A stretch of 64,000 nucleotides of DNA from positions 8,370,001-8,434,000 of the forward strand of contig NZ_CP078145.1 of the NCBI RefSeq assembly GCF_019222765.1, written 5' to 3'. The notes beneath the pieces are model-generated. The model searched no databases. It was not told the DNA's origin and saw nothing but the letters and a program-made list of their open reading frames with translations. Shown one piece after another: positions 19,033-27,236 of the stretch. Every line of letters starts with the position of its first letter. Within the stretch, counting starts at the first letter, position 1. Both the position numbers and the translations under genes were made by a program. The DNA is from Nocardia iowensis. GTDB taxonomy: Bacteria; Actinomycetota; Actinomycetes; Mycobacteriales; Mycobacteriaceae.

Positions 19033-19763
19033 GAATCAGTGGATGCCGAGGACCCGAGCACCGCGAGGACGGTCTCGCCGCCGATGGTGCGCTGTCCCAC
19101 CTGGACGAGTAGCTCGGTGCCCGCCGGGAAGTAGGTGTCCAGGCGGGACCCGAAGCGGATCAGCCCGTAGGTGTCACCGATGGTCAGCACGTCGCCGACC
19201 TGGGCGTCGCAGACGATCCGGCGGGCCAGCAGGCCCGCGATCTGCACCACGACGACCTGATGCCCGTCCGGGGTTTCCAGCACCATGCTGTTGCGCTCGT
19301 TGACCGAACTGGCCTCGGGGAGATCGGCCGACCGGAACTGGCCCGCCTGATGCAGGACCGTGCGCACGACACCGGAGACCGGCGTGCGCTGCACGTGCAC
19401 GTCGAGAACGGACAGGAAGATGCTCACCCGGGGCAGTGGCTGGTCGCCGAGGCCCAATTCCGCAGGCGGAGCGGCGGTGTCGACGAGGGCGATCTCGCCG
19501 TCCGCCGGGGCGACCACGACACCGGGCCGGTTCGGCGGCACCCGGTTCGGGTGCCGGAAGAACGTCGCGCACGCGGCCGCGGCCACCAGCCCCGTCCGGC
19601 GCACCCACTTGCGCTTGCCGCCGACGACGGCGATCGCGAGTGGGGCGGCGACGAACGGAAGCCCGGCGGGATGCAGCGGGGGAATCGCGTTGCGAACCAA
19701 ATCGGCAACATGGCCGATTCCGGTGCGTTCAGGCGTGCCGGGCGGCGTGGGACGGCGGGCCAC
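19029..19763 (-). CDS. psd: Phosphatidylserine decarboxylase proenzyme
   Basis: 244 residues. It converts phosphatidylserine into phosphatidylethanolamine. The family's self-cleavage motif is LGSS at residues 236-239; cleavage between Gly237 and Ser238 would leave a short alpha chain with an N-terminal pyruvoyl group. Other conserved parts are [17 protein letters not shown] and [14 protein letters not shown]. The size fits the short, Mycobacterium-type decarboxylase. It is the first gene of a psd-pssA operon; the start has AAAGAGGAG 6 bases upstream. No molybdopterin gene (moeA) lies in front of it, unlike in M. tuberculosis. Confidence 0.95.
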   Translation of the reverse strand: MARRPTPPGTPERTGIGHVADLVRNAIPPLHPAGLPFVAAPLAIAVVGGKRKWVRRTGLVAAAACATFFRHPNRVPPNRPGVVVAPADGEIALVDTAAPPAELGLGDQPLPRVSIFLSVLDVHVQRTPVSGVVRTVLHQAGQFRSADLPEASSVNERNSMVLETPDGHQVVVVQIAGLLARRIVCDAQVGDVLTIGDTYGLIRFGSRLDTYFPAGTELLVQVGQRTIGGETVLAVLGSSASTDS

Positions 19764-19866
19764 AGGCTCCTCTTTCGTACTAGATGCAGACGGATCGCGC
19801 CTTCAACGATAGGACCGGCGCAAGCGTTCACACCTTACGGGAAAAGGAGCCTGTGGCATGGTGCCG

Positions 19867-20139
19867 TCAGCTTCGGACTCGGCGGCCCATCACCAGACCG
19901 ACCAGGAACAGCAGAATGACCGCGCCACCGAGGCAGGTGAAGAAGCTGAACCAGAGGCCGGCGCCTTCGACGTCGACACCGAACAACTTCAGGATGAACC
20001 CGCCGAGTAGGCCACCGACGATGCCTACGACGATGTTCAACAAGATGCCCTGCTGGGCGTCCGTCTTCATGATCTTGCTGGCGATCCAGCCGGCAAGACC
20101 ACCGATGATGATCCACCCGATAATCCCGAGACCGAGCAT
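19867..20139 (-). CDS. GlsB/YeaQ/YmgE family membrane protein
   Basis: 90 residues and three hydrophobic helices. The glycine-rich pattern GLGIIGWIIIGGLAGWIASK, then GILLNIVVGIVGGLLGGFI, is the transglycosylase-associated/GlsB family signature. Members are small stress-induced inner membrane proteins with no known activity. ATG 20139 has GAGGACACC directly upstream; the frame extends to 20265 without support. It is divergent from fabH across a 260-base region holding two small palindromes. Confidence 0.88.
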   Translation of the reverse strand: MLGLGIIGWIIIGGLAGWIASKIMKTDAQQGILLNIVVGIVGGLLGGFILKLFGVDVEGAGLWFSFFTCLGGAVILLFLVGLVMGRRVRS

Positions 20140-20291
20140 GGTGTCCTCGCAATCCGCGTCTGCGGTCCGTGGCGCACAAGGACGGCAGACACATAGTTGG
20201 GGCATGCCGAACGGAGCAATCAGCATGCTAACCGCGGGATACCCGGTGATTGTGAGAATACGCACGGCGAAACGCCGGTTCTCCGGCTAAT

Positions 20292-20306
20292 ATGAGGGGG
20301 CCTCAT
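20292..20306. promoter_or_regulatory. Inverted repeat upstream of fabH
   Basis: ATGAGG-GGG-CCTCAT, perfect 6-bp arms, 94 bases before the fabH start. Followed at once by a second palindrome, so an operator cluster or a small leader structure is possible. Confidence 0.45.
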
Positions 20307-20308
20307 GT

Positions 20309-20322
20309 CTACGGCTCCGTAG
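20309..20322. promoter_or_regulatory. Second inverted repeat upstream of fabH
   Basis: CTACGG-CT-CCGTAG, perfect 6-bp arms. The half-site CTACGG also starts the TetR operator at 6492. A TetR-type fatty-acid regulator would be a reasonable candidate, but none is adjacent. Confidence 0.45.
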
Positions 20323-20399
20323 GTGTGGCTGACGAGGGATCATTTCGAGGCTTCGGGGACAACCCGGCGGCGGTTGCCGCAGGTACATAGGAGACGGAC

Positions 20400-21437
20400 A
20401 TGGCTGCTCGAATCGCCCAGACCACCGGGGCAGAGCACACGGCGATCCTCGGGCTCGGCGTATACCGCCCGGTTCGAGTCGTGACCAATGACGAGGTGGC
20501 GGGTCCGATCAACTCGAGCGACGAGTGGATCCAGACCAGGTCCGGGATCAAGACCCGGCGGTTCGCCGGAGAGTCGGAAACCATCCAGAGCATGAGCGTC
20601 GCCGCGGCCAAGGGGGCGCTCGAATCGTCGGGCATCGCGGTCGACCAGGTCGATTGCGTTATCGTCGCGACGTCGACGCACCTCCTGCTGACCCCCGCCG
20701 CCGCACCGCGGATCGCGACCGAACTCGGCATGAACGGCGCGGCAGCCTTCGACGTCTCCGCCGGTTGCGCCGGCTTCTGCCACGCCCTCGCGCTGGCCTC
20801 GGACCTGGTCCGCTGCGGTACCGCCGGGCACGTGCTGGTGATCGGCGTGGAGAAGCTGACCGACACGATCAACCCGAAGGACCGCTCGACCGCGTTCCTG
20901 TTCGCCGACGGCGCGGGCGCCGTGATCGTCGGCCCCTCGGCCGAGCCGGGTATCGGCCCGACGGTGTGGGGGTCGGACGGCACCCAGCATCACGCGATCC
21001 GGCAAGACAAGGACTGGGTCGAGTTCTTCCGGGAGATCGACGACAAGGGCCTCGACGCGGTGCGCCCGTACCTGGCGATGGAGGGCACCGCGGTGTTCCG
21101 CTGGGCCGCCCATTCCCTGGAGAAGGTCTGCCGCGACGCCATCGACCGGGCCGGACTGTCCACCGACGACCTGGACGCGATGATTCCGCACCAGGCCAAC
21201 GGCCGGATCATCGAGATCATGGCGCGGGTGCTGAAGCTGCCGGAGAACTGCGCGCTGGCCAACGACATCGAGGAGACCGGCAATACCTCGGCCGCGTCGA
21301 TCCCGCTGGCCATGGAGTCGCTGTTACGCAAGGGCGAGTCCAAGCCGGGTGACACCGCGTTGCTCATCGCCTTCGGCGCGGGGCTTTCCTATGCGGCACA
21401 GGTCGTTACGCTGCCCAAAGCGGCAATCAGCGGGTAA
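20400..21437 (+). CDS. fabH: Beta-ketoacyl-ACP synthase III (FabH)
   Basis: 345 residues of the condensing enzyme that joins acyl-CoA with malonyl-ACP at the start of FAS-II elongation. The catalytic triad is clear: Cys123 in SAGCAGFCHAL, His264 in IPHQANGRI and Asn295 in EETGNTSAAS. The N-terminal GLGVYRPVRVVTNDEV and SDEWIQTRSGI are also family marks. ATG 20400 has GGAGAC upstream. It could be the mycolate-linked FabH or a starter-selective paralogue; the sequence alone does not separate these. It stands alone, with two small palindromes in its leader region. Confidence 0.93.
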   Translation: MAARIAQTTGAEHTAILGLGVYRPVRVVTNDEVAGPINSSDEWIQTRSGIKTRRFAGESETIQSMSVAAAKGALESSGIAVDQVDCVIVATSTHLLLTPAAAPRIATELGMNGAAAFDVSAGCAGFCHALALASDLVRCGTAGHVLVIGVEKLTDTINPKDRSTAFLFADGAGAVIVGPSAEPGIGPTVWGSDGTQHHAIRQDKDWVEFFREIDDKGLDAVRPYLAMEGTAVFRWAAHSLEKVCRDAIDRAGLSTDDLDAMIPHQANGRIIEIMARVLKLPENCALANDIEETGNTSAASIPLAMESLLRKGESKPGDTALLIAFGAGLSYAAQVVTLPKAAISG

Positions 21438-21480
21438 TTGATCAGCACAATCAGTTGACCAACACAGTCAATTGATCAGC
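21436..21480. repeat. Short direct repeat AATTGATCAGC
   Basis: AATTGATCAGC occurs at 21436-21446 and 21470-21480, filling the gap between the convergent fabH and SIMPL genes and overlapping both stop codons. Intervening bases repeat CAGTTGAC/CAGTCAATTG-like pieces, so a local duplication is likely. Confidence 0.6.
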
Positions 21481-22189
21481 GCAGTCCCCAGGTGACCTTC
21501 ACGGTGAACGTCACCGTCTGAGTGCCGGGTTCCAGCGCGAGCGATTCCGGCGCCGCGTCCCGCGCGGACGACCCCTTCGGGATGTCGTCGCGGTTGCTCG
21601 CCTCGGTAATGGTGATCACCTCGGTCAACCGCACCCCGGCGAGCACCGCGTACTGCTCGGCGCGCGCCTTCGCGTCGGCGAACGCCCGCGCCCGCGCGTC
21701 GGCGAGCAGCTGCGAGTTGTCGTCGATCGCGAAAGACACCGTGCGCAGCCTGGTTTCGTTGCCACCCGCCCTGATCGCGCTGTCCAGCACGCCGGATGCC
21801 TTGCTCAGCTCCCGCACGACGACGTGCACCGAGTTGGTGGCGCGGTAGCCGATGACGGTGTTGTTGTTGTCCGGGCCGCCCGCGTATTGCGGCTGAATCG
21901 AGACGTCGGTGGTGCGAACGTCCTCGCGGGGAAGGCCCGCGCCGACCATCGCGTCGGTCATCGCCTTGGCCTTCTCATTTGCGCGGTCGATAGCGGCCGA
22001 GACATTGTCGGCGGTCACCTCGACGCCGATGTCGGCATTCAGGATGTCCGGGGCGCCGCGCACCTGGCCACTGCCGACCACGGTGACTTCCCGTTCGGGT
22101 CCGGAGTCGGACTTGCCGCAGCCGGTCAGCAACGCGGTGGTTGCCGCGAGCACGGCAATAGGCGCGGACCAGCGCGTCATTCGTCGCAT
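21476..22189 (-). CDS. SIMPL domain lipoprotein
   Basis: 237 residues. Signal peptide with lipobox: WSAPIAVLAATTALLTGC-G, so a lipid-anchored envelope protein. The rest is a SIMPL (DUF541) domain, seen in REVTVVGSGQVRGAPDILNA, ADNVSAAIDRANEKAKAM and the regular AFADAKARAEQYAVLAGV helix. Proteins of this family are periplasmic or surface-exposed and often stress-related; their activity is unknown. Three in-frame ATGs (22201, 22189, 22180) are possible starts and none has a strong RBS. It follows the SRPBCC gene on the same strand with a 59-base gap. Confidence 0.85.
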   Translation of the reverse strand: MRRMTRWSAPIAVLAATTALLTGCGKSDSGPEREVTVVGSGQVRGAPDILNADIGVEVTADNVSAAIDRANEKAKAMTDAMVGAGLPREDVRTTDVSIQPQYAGGPDNNNTVIGYRATNSVHVVVRELSKASGVLDSAIRAGGNETRLRTVSFAIDDNSQLLADARARAFADAKARAEQYAVLAGVRLTEVITITEASNRDDIPKGSSARDAAPESLALEPGTQTVTFTVKVTWGLR

Positions 22190-22248
22190 ACTCCGCAACA
22201 TACGACCGAATACCCGGCGCCGAGGGCGAACGCGCCGGACATTCAGGG

Positions 22249-22704
22249 TCAGGCCTTCGACTCGACCGCGTTCTTGATCTTGCCGAGCGTCTCCTGCATG
22301 CCGCGGACCAGTTCCGCCTCGAATGGCAGTTCGCCGCCGAGCGCGGCGTCGATGGCCTTGCGGGAGAGCCAGGTGGTGCCGTTGGAGACGTCGCGGCGCT
22401 CGATCAGCCTGGTGCCGGTCTCGGTCGGCTCCAGCGTGTAGCTCCAGATGGAGCGGTTCTCGTTGACCCGGAACGCGAACGCCTGGTTCGGCTCGAAACG
22501 CACGATCCGGGCGGTGGTCGGCCAGTACTTCTTGCCGTCCCGGTTCAGGTTGAGCACCCAGGTGCCCGCCTTCGGCGTGCCGAGCGGCAGCATCCGCACG
22601 CACTGCGGGCTGAACTCGGGCATCCGCTTCACATCCGAGACCACGGCCCACACCTGCTCGGGCGACGCGGCGATATCAATGGTGGCTTCGAGATTCTTCG
22701 GCAA
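22249..22704 (-). CDS. SRPBCC family protein
   Basis: 151 residues forming one START/Bet v1-like helix-grip fold. The opening LEATIDIAASPEQVWAVVSD with FSPQCV is the polyketide-cyclase/dehydratase-type SRPBCC pattern; the C-terminal helix is FEAELVRGMQETLGKIKNAV. Such domains bind hydrophobic ligands, and single-domain members rarely have a known function. It is upstream of the SIMPL lipoprotein gene and may be cotranscribed with it. No signal peptide. Confidence 0.86.
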   Translation of the reverse strand: MPKNLEATIDIAASPEQVWAVVSDVKRMPEFSPQCVRMLPLGTPKAGTWVLNLNRDGKKYWPTTARIVRFEPNQAFAFRVNENRSIWSYTLEPTETGTRLIERRDVSNGTTWLSRKAIDAALGGELPFEAELVRGMQETLGKIKNAVESKA

Positions 22705-22905
22705 CGCGGCCTCCAGGGTTCATGCGAACGAACCGACAGTCCGGCCGAGCGCGCTTGACGGGTAGTGCACATCCTAATCGGGAAGACAGTTGGGTCACAT
22801 TCAGCATGTTGTCCACGGATCTCGGTAATGGCCAGCGCACAATGCCGGATAGAAGAAGCAAAGACACTGCCTCCAGCTTTCCCGTCCAACGTGAGGTGAT
22901 CGGCC

Positions 22906-23067
22906 GTGAAACTGCGCTCCCTCTTACCGCGTCGCCACGCGGAGAATGTTCCGCTACTTCCCGCCGACGAGACCGGCGGTCCGCCCGCCCGCGACTCGTC
23001 GGCCGAGAATCTCGAGCGGCTGCTGACCCCAAGCGAACTCGACCTCATCCGCCACCACAAGCTGTGA
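22906..23067 (+). CDS. Small hypothetical protein, 53 residues
   Basis: GTG 22906 with GAGGTGAT upstream opens a 54-codon frame ending at TGA 23067. The product begins MKLRSLLPRRHAENVPLLP and ends TPSELDLIRHHKL. It has a basic N-terminus, a Pro/Gly-rich middle and an amphipathic C-terminal helix, with no membrane segment. Support comes from the RBS, actinobacterial third-position GC and its position in an otherwise empty gap between the SRPBCC gene and the redox-signalling operon. No homologue is recognised. It could be the first gene of that operon, with a 67-base gap to the next start. Confidence 0.55.
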   Translation: MKLRSLLPRRHAENVPLLPADETGGPPARDSSAENLERLLTPSELDLIRHHKL

Positions 23068-23134
23068 CGGGCCGGTTGTCCGCCAGCAGTGAACGCCGAC
23101 TGCACGGTTTGTATCGAGGATTCATACTCGTCAG

Positions 23135-24802
23135 GTGACTTCACCCGCTGCCACGAAACCGGCCATCCTGAGCGTCGATGACGATCCTGGGGTTTCCCGC
23201 GCGGTCGTGCGCGACCTGCGACGCCGCTACGGCGCCGACTACCGGATTCTGCGCGCGGAATCGGGCGCCCAGGCGCTCGACGCGCTGCGCGAGATGAAAT
23301 TGCGCGGCCAGCCGGTCGCCGTCCTGATCGCCGATTACCGGATGCCGGGCATGGACGGCATCGAATTTCTCGAGCAGGCGATGGACCTGCACCCATACGC
23401 ACGGCGCGTGCTGCTGACCGCCTACGCCGACACCAGCGCCGCGATCAACGCGATCAACGTGGTCGACCTGGACCACTACCTGCTCAAGCCGTGGGACCCG
23501 CCGGAAGAGAAGCTGTACCCGGTGCTGGACGGCCTGCTCGAAGCGTGGCGCAGCAGCGAACACCGGCCCGTCACCGAGACCAAGGTGGTCGGCAACCGCT
23601 GGTCGCCGCGTTCCTCGGAGGTGCGCGAGTTCCTGGCCCGCAATCAACTCCCCTACCGCTGGTACCTGGCCGACGAGCCGGAGGGCGCCCGGCTGCTGGA
23701 GGCGGCCGGTGCCGACCCCGAACGATGTCCGGTGGTGATCACAGCGGCCGGTGACGCCCTGGTGCAGCCGTCCGACAGCGAGCTCGCACAGAACGTCGGA
23801 CTCACCGTCGATGCCACCGGCGACTTCTACGACCTGATCGTGGTCGGCGGCGGACCGGCCGGTCTCGGCGCGGCGGTGTACGGCGCCTCGGAGGGGTTGC
23901 GCACGGTGCTGGTCGAACGCACCGCGACCGGCGGTCAGGCCGGGCAGAGTTCGCGCATCGAGAACTACCTCGGCTTCCCCGACGGGGTGTCCGGCGGGCA
24001 GCTGGCCGACCGGGCGCGGCGGCAGGCGGCGAAATTCGGCGCCGAGGTGATCACCACCCGCGAGGTGATCGCGCTGGAGGTGAACGGTTCCGCCCGCACC
24101 GTGCGGTTCGCCGACGGCGGCAGGCTCTGCGCACACACGGTGATCATCGCGACCGGTGTCGACTACCGCCGTCATCCGGCCCCCGGCGTCGACGACTTCA
24201 CCGGCCGCGGTGTGTATTACGGCTCGGCGATGACGGAAGCTTCCGAGTGCGCCGACCGGGATGTCTATATCGTCGGCGGCGCGAACTCGGCGGGACAGGC
24301 GGCGGTGTTCTTGTCGCGCAACGCGAATACCGTCCATCTGCTCGTGCGGTCCGACTCGCTGGACAACTCGATGTCGCACTACCTGATCCAGCAGATCGCG
24401 CAGATACCGAATATCAAGGTGCACACCAACACCGAGGTGACCGCCGCCGACGGCGACGACCACCTGCAACAGATCGTGTTGCGCAACAACGAGACCGGTG
24501 CCGAGGAAAAAACGGAGGCCGAGCGGCTGTTCCTGTTCATCGGCGCCGCACCGCAAACCGACTGGCTCGACGGCGTGATCAAGCGCGACCAGGACGGTTA
24601 TGTGCTGGCCGGGCCCGACCTGCTGGTCGACGGCGCGCGTCCGGCGGGCTGGGAATTGCCGCGCCCGCCACATCATTTGGAGACCAGCGTGCCCGGCGTG
24701 TTCGTGGCAGGCGACGTGCACGCCGATTCGGCCAAGCGCGTCGCGTCGGCGGTCGGCGAGGGCGCGATGGCGGTCATGCTCGTGCACCGGTACCTCGCGT
24801 AA
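23135..24802 (+). CDS. Response regulator/thioredoxin reductase-like fusion
   Basis: 555 residues in three parts. Residues 1-130 are a receiver domain with acidic pocket SVDDDP, phosphoacceptor Asp67 (LIADYRMPGMDG) and Lys118 (LLKPW). Residues 150-225 look like a thioredoxin/glutaredoxin fold without CxxC. Residues 230-555 are a thioredoxin-reductase-like flavoprotein with LIVVGGGPAGLGAAVYG for FAD and VYIVGGANSAGQAAVFL for NADPH. The usual redox CATC motif is absent: that place reads SAMTEASEC. The enzyme may therefore be a phosphorylation-controlled flavoprotein sensor rather than a disulfide reductase. GTG start. A CNB-kinase gene follows after 15 bases. Confidence 0.9.
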   Translation: MTSPAATKPAILSVDDDPGVSRAVVRDLRRRYGADYRILRAESGAQALDALREMKLRGQPVAVLIADYRMPGMDGIEFLEQAMDLHPYARRVLLTAYADTSAAINAINVVDLDHYLLKPWDPPEEKLYPVLDGLLEAWRSSEHRPVTETKVVGNRWSPRSSEVREFLARNQLPYRWYLADEPEGARLLEAAGADPERCPVVITAAGDALVQPSDSELAQNVGLTVDATGDFYDLIVVGGGPAGLGAAVYGASEGLRTVLVERTATGGQAGQSSRIENYLGFPDGVSGGQLADRARRQAAKFGAEVITTREVIALEVNGSARTVRFADGGRLCAHTVIIATGVDYRRHPAPGVDDFTGRGVYYGSAMTEASECADRDVYIVGGANSAGQAAVFLSRNANTVHLLVRSDSLDNSMSHYLIQQIAQIPNIKVHTNTEVTAADGDDHLQQIVLRNNETGAEEKTEAERLFLFIGAAPQTDWLDGVIKRDQDGYVLAGPDLLVDGARPAGWELPRPPHHLETSVPGVFVAGDVHADSAKRVASAVGEGAMAVMLVHRYLA

Positions 24803-24817
24803 ACAGGAGGCTGGCAG

Positions 24818-26323
24818 ATGAACTCAACGGAAAACGCGGAACGCAGCAGCCGAATGGTCTGCGACCCAGCGGAATTGCGCACCCTGTTCCTGTTCGAGAA
24901 GCTCAACGACGAACAGCTGGACTGGCTGTGCCGGGACGGGCGGATCGAAACCATCGAACCGGGACTGGTTTTCCGCGAGGGCGAACCAGCCACCTGCTTC
25001 TACGTGCTGATGGACGGCGAGGTGGTGCTGACCAAGCTGTCCGGCGGCACCGAGATCGAGTTGGTGCGCACCCAGCACCGCGGCTCCTACGCGGGCGCCT
25101 GGATGGCCTACATCGGCGACAAGGTCGACCAGACCTATAGCGGGTCGATGTCGGTGACCAGGCCGTCCCGCTTCTATGTGCTCGACGCCGAGATCTTCGC
25201 CCAGATGATGCACGAATGGTTCCCGATGGCGGTGCACCTGCTGGAGGGCGTGTTCTTCGGCAACCGCAACACCAACGCGCGCGTCGGCCAGCGCGAGCGG
25301 CTGCTCGCCCTCGGCTCCCTGTCGGCAGGTCTCACCCATGAGCTGAACAACCCGGCCGCCGCCGCGGTGCGAGCCACCTCCGGGCTGCGCGAACGGGTCG
25401 CGGGCATGCGGCACAAGCTGGCCATGATGGCCGACGGCAAGTTCGACACCGCCTCCCTCGGCGCGCTGGTGCGGTTGCAGGAGGAGGCGGCGGCCCAGGT
25501 GGCCAAGGCGCCGGAGCTGACGCCGTTGGAGGCCGCCGACCGGGAGGACGTGCTCGGCGAGTGGCTGGACGAGCACGGCATCATCGACGGCTGGAACCTC
25601 GCGCCGAACTTCGTGCAGGCCGGTTTCGACGTGGACTGGCTCGAGCGCGTGGCGGCGACCCTCGAAGGCAGCACCGACCAGGTATTCCAGGGCGCGATCC
25701 GGTGGTTGAACTACACCATCGAGACCGAGCTGATGATGAACGAGATCGCCGACTCGACCACCCGCATCTCCTCGCTGGTCAACGCGGCCAAGCAGTATTC
25801 GCAGATGGACCGGGCGCCGTTCCAGGTGGTGGACATCCACGATCTGCTCGACAGCACCCTGGTGATGCTCAGCCGCAAGATCGGCGACGGGGTCGAGGTG
25901 GTCAAGGAATACGACCGCTCACTGCCCCAGGTGCCGTGCTACGCAGCGGAATTGAACCAGGTGTGGACCAACCTGATCGACAACGCGGTGTACGCGATGC
26001 AGGGGCAGGGCACGCTGTCCATCCGCACCAGGCACGAGAACGACTGCGCCGTCATCGAAATCGGCGACACCGGCCCCGGCATCCCGGACAACGTGCGCGG
26101 CCGGATCTTCGAGCCGTTCTTCACCACCAAGCCGATGGGCGAGGGCACCGGGCTCGGCCTGGACATCTCGTTCCGCATCGTGGTGAACAAGCACGAGGGC
26201 GACATCCAGGTCGACTCCGAGCCGGGCGACACCAGATTCACCGTATGGCTGCCACTGCACCGAACCCCGGAGAACCCGGAGGACAATCAGGCCGAATCCG
26301 AATCCATCGCAGGAGGTCAATGA
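24818..26323 (+). CDS. CNB-domain sensor histidine kinase
   Basis: 501 residues, no transmembrane segment. Residues ~20-140 are a cyclic-nucleotide-binding-like domain (LFEKLNDEQLDWLC, FREGEPATCFYVLMDGEVVL). Then comes the H-box with His174 in LSAGLTHELNNPAAA, and a HATPase_c domain with N-box NQVWTNLIDNAVYAM, G1 IGDTGPGIP, F-box FEPFFTTK and G2 GEGTGLGL. It is the obvious phosphodonor for the receiver domain encoded just upstream. Its last codons, Ala-Gly-Gly-Gln, are formed by the AGGAGGTCA ribosome site of the next gene, and its stop overlaps that gene's start. Confidence 0.92.
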   Translation: MNSTENAERSSRMVCDPAELRTLFLFEKLNDEQLDWLCRDGRIETIEPGLVFREGEPATCFYVLMDGEVVLTKLSGGTEIELVRTQHRGSYAGAWMAYIGDKVDQTYSGSMSVTRPSRFYVLDAEIFAQMMHEWFPMAVHLLEGVFFGNRNTNARVGQRERLLALGSLSAGLTHELNNPAAAAVRATSGLRERVAGMRHKLAMMADGKFDTASLGALVRLQEEAAAQVAKAPELTPLEAADREDVLGEWLDEHGIIDGWNLAPNFVQAGFDVDWLERVAATLEGSTDQVFQGAIRWLNYTIETELMMNEIADSTTRISSLVNAAKQYSQMDRAPFQVVDIHDLLDSTLVMLSRKIGDGVEVVKEYDRSLPQVPCYAAELNQVWTNLIDNAVYAMQGQGTLSIRTRHENDCAVIEIGDTGPGIPDNVRGRIFEPFFTTKPMGEGTGLGLDISFRIVVNKHEGDIQVDSEPGDTRFTVWLPLHRTPENPEDNQAESESIAGGQ

Positions 26324-26676
26324 TGACGCAGGAGATCGAGGGCATCGAGCCGGCGGTACCGCCGAGCGGCACCGGCTGTGTGGAATGCGAAGCGTCGCAG
26401 GGGTGGTGGGTGCACCTGCGCCGCTGCGCCGAGTGCGGGCACATCGGCTGCTGCGATACCTCACCCGACCAGCACGCCAGCAAGCACGCGAAGGACACCG
26501 GCCACCCGTTCATCCAGAGCTTCGAGCCGGGCGAGGACTGGTACTGGAACTTCCGGACCGAGGAAATGTACGGCGACGGACCGGAACTCACCCCACCCAC
26601 CAGCCACCCTGCCGACCAGGGCGTTCCCGGCCCGCGTGACCGGGTGCCGGAGGACTGGCAGGCACACATCCACTGA
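26323..26676 (+). CDS. UBP-type zinc finger protein
   Basis: 117 residues, mostly one ZnF-UBP domain. The metal ligands are CVEC, then CAECGHIGCC, and a His cluster QHASKHAKDTGHPF. In eukaryotes this domain binds the free C-terminal Gly-Gly of ubiquitin; bacterial stand-alone versions have no proven partner. Two ATGs overlap here (26320 and 26323). The second has the better 6-base distance from AGGAGG. It is coupled to the kinase gene and is the third member of a redox/phosphorelay operon. The domain may serve as a zinc- or peptide-sensing accessory to the kinase; that is inference. Confidence 0.87.
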   Translation: MTQEIEGIEPAVPPSGTGCVECEASQGWWVHLRRCAECGHIGCCDTSPDQHASKHAKDTGHPFIQSFEPGEDWYWNFRTEEMYGDGPELTPPTSHPADQGVPGPRDRVPEDWQAHIH

Positions 26677-26749
26677 ACCCCGGGCACCCGGTACGCTGCA
26701 CCGAACACGCCGGCGGCGCCGGCACACGATCCACCGGGGAAAGCACGGT

Positions 26750-27187
26750 ATGAAGCGAACTTCCGCCATCGTCCTGGCCACCGGGACGGTGGCTTTGGTG
26801 CTGGCAGGCTGCGGCCAGTCCTCGAACGACGCCACCGAGGCGAACGCACCGCGCACAGGCGGTTCGACCAGCGCGACGGCGCCCGCGCGGCCGCCGTCGC
26901 CCGCCGCGGCGCCGAGCACCGGCACGCCGGGCAGCGCGCCGACCGCCAACCAGCCGAGCACTCCCGCGACCAGCGACCCGTCGAAGGTCACCTGCGCCGA
27001 GTTCAAGCAGCTCGACACAGACGCGGAGAAGGCGCTGATCGAGCAGATCCTGGCGGACAACCCCGACAGCACGTTCGCGGGCAGCCCGAATGTCGCGCTC
27101 GGCACGGCGAAGCTCGTCTGCCTGTCCGGCAGCGTGGCCGATACGCCGGTCGGCGTGGCCGCCGGGATCGTCCCCAAGAACAAGTAG
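26750..27187 (+). CDS. Hypothetical lipoprotein
   Basis: 145 residues. The signal peptide MKRTSAIVLATGTVALVLAG is followed by the lipobox Cys (LAGC-G). A Pro/Ala/Ser/Thr-rich linker of about 55 residues, probably a surface stalk, leads to a small domain beginning VTCAEFKQLDTDAEKALIEQ and ending VPKNK. Two cysteines in that domain (TCAEF and LVCLSG) may form a disulfide. The pattern DxxxEKxLIxxIL resembles small haemophore-like or DUF732-type helical domains, but the match is too weak to assign. It ends 49 bases before the AAA ATPase gene. Confidence 0.75.
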   Translation: MKRTSAIVLATGTVALVLAGCGQSSNDATEANAPRTGGSTSATAPARPPSPAAAPSTGTPGSAPTANQPSTPATSDPSKVTCAEFKQLDTDAEKALIEQILADNPDSTFAGSPNVALGTAKLVCLSGSVADTPVGVAAGIVPKNK

Positions 27188-27236
27188 CACCCGCCGTCCC
27201 CGCCACGGCCGCGCTCCGGCGCGGCAGAATGGCACG

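Noticed and set aside
21476..22651. Single 391-codon frame joining the SIMPL lipoprotein with upstream sequence.
   Set aside because: The upstream half reads the SRPBCC gene in the wrong frame; the signal peptide and lipobox mark the true start near 22189.
23141..24787. 548-codon minus-strand frame inside the receiver/flavoprotein gene.
   Set aside because: Composition is His/Gln/Val-rich without motifs, typical for the complement of a GC-rich gene.
26290..26325. Pup-like Gly-Gly-Gln tail on the kinase as proof of a ubiquitin-like system.
   Set aside because: The codons coincide with the AGGAGGTCA ribosome site of the next gene. No Pup ligase, deamidase or proteasome gene is in the window. 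Kept only as a low-interest question.
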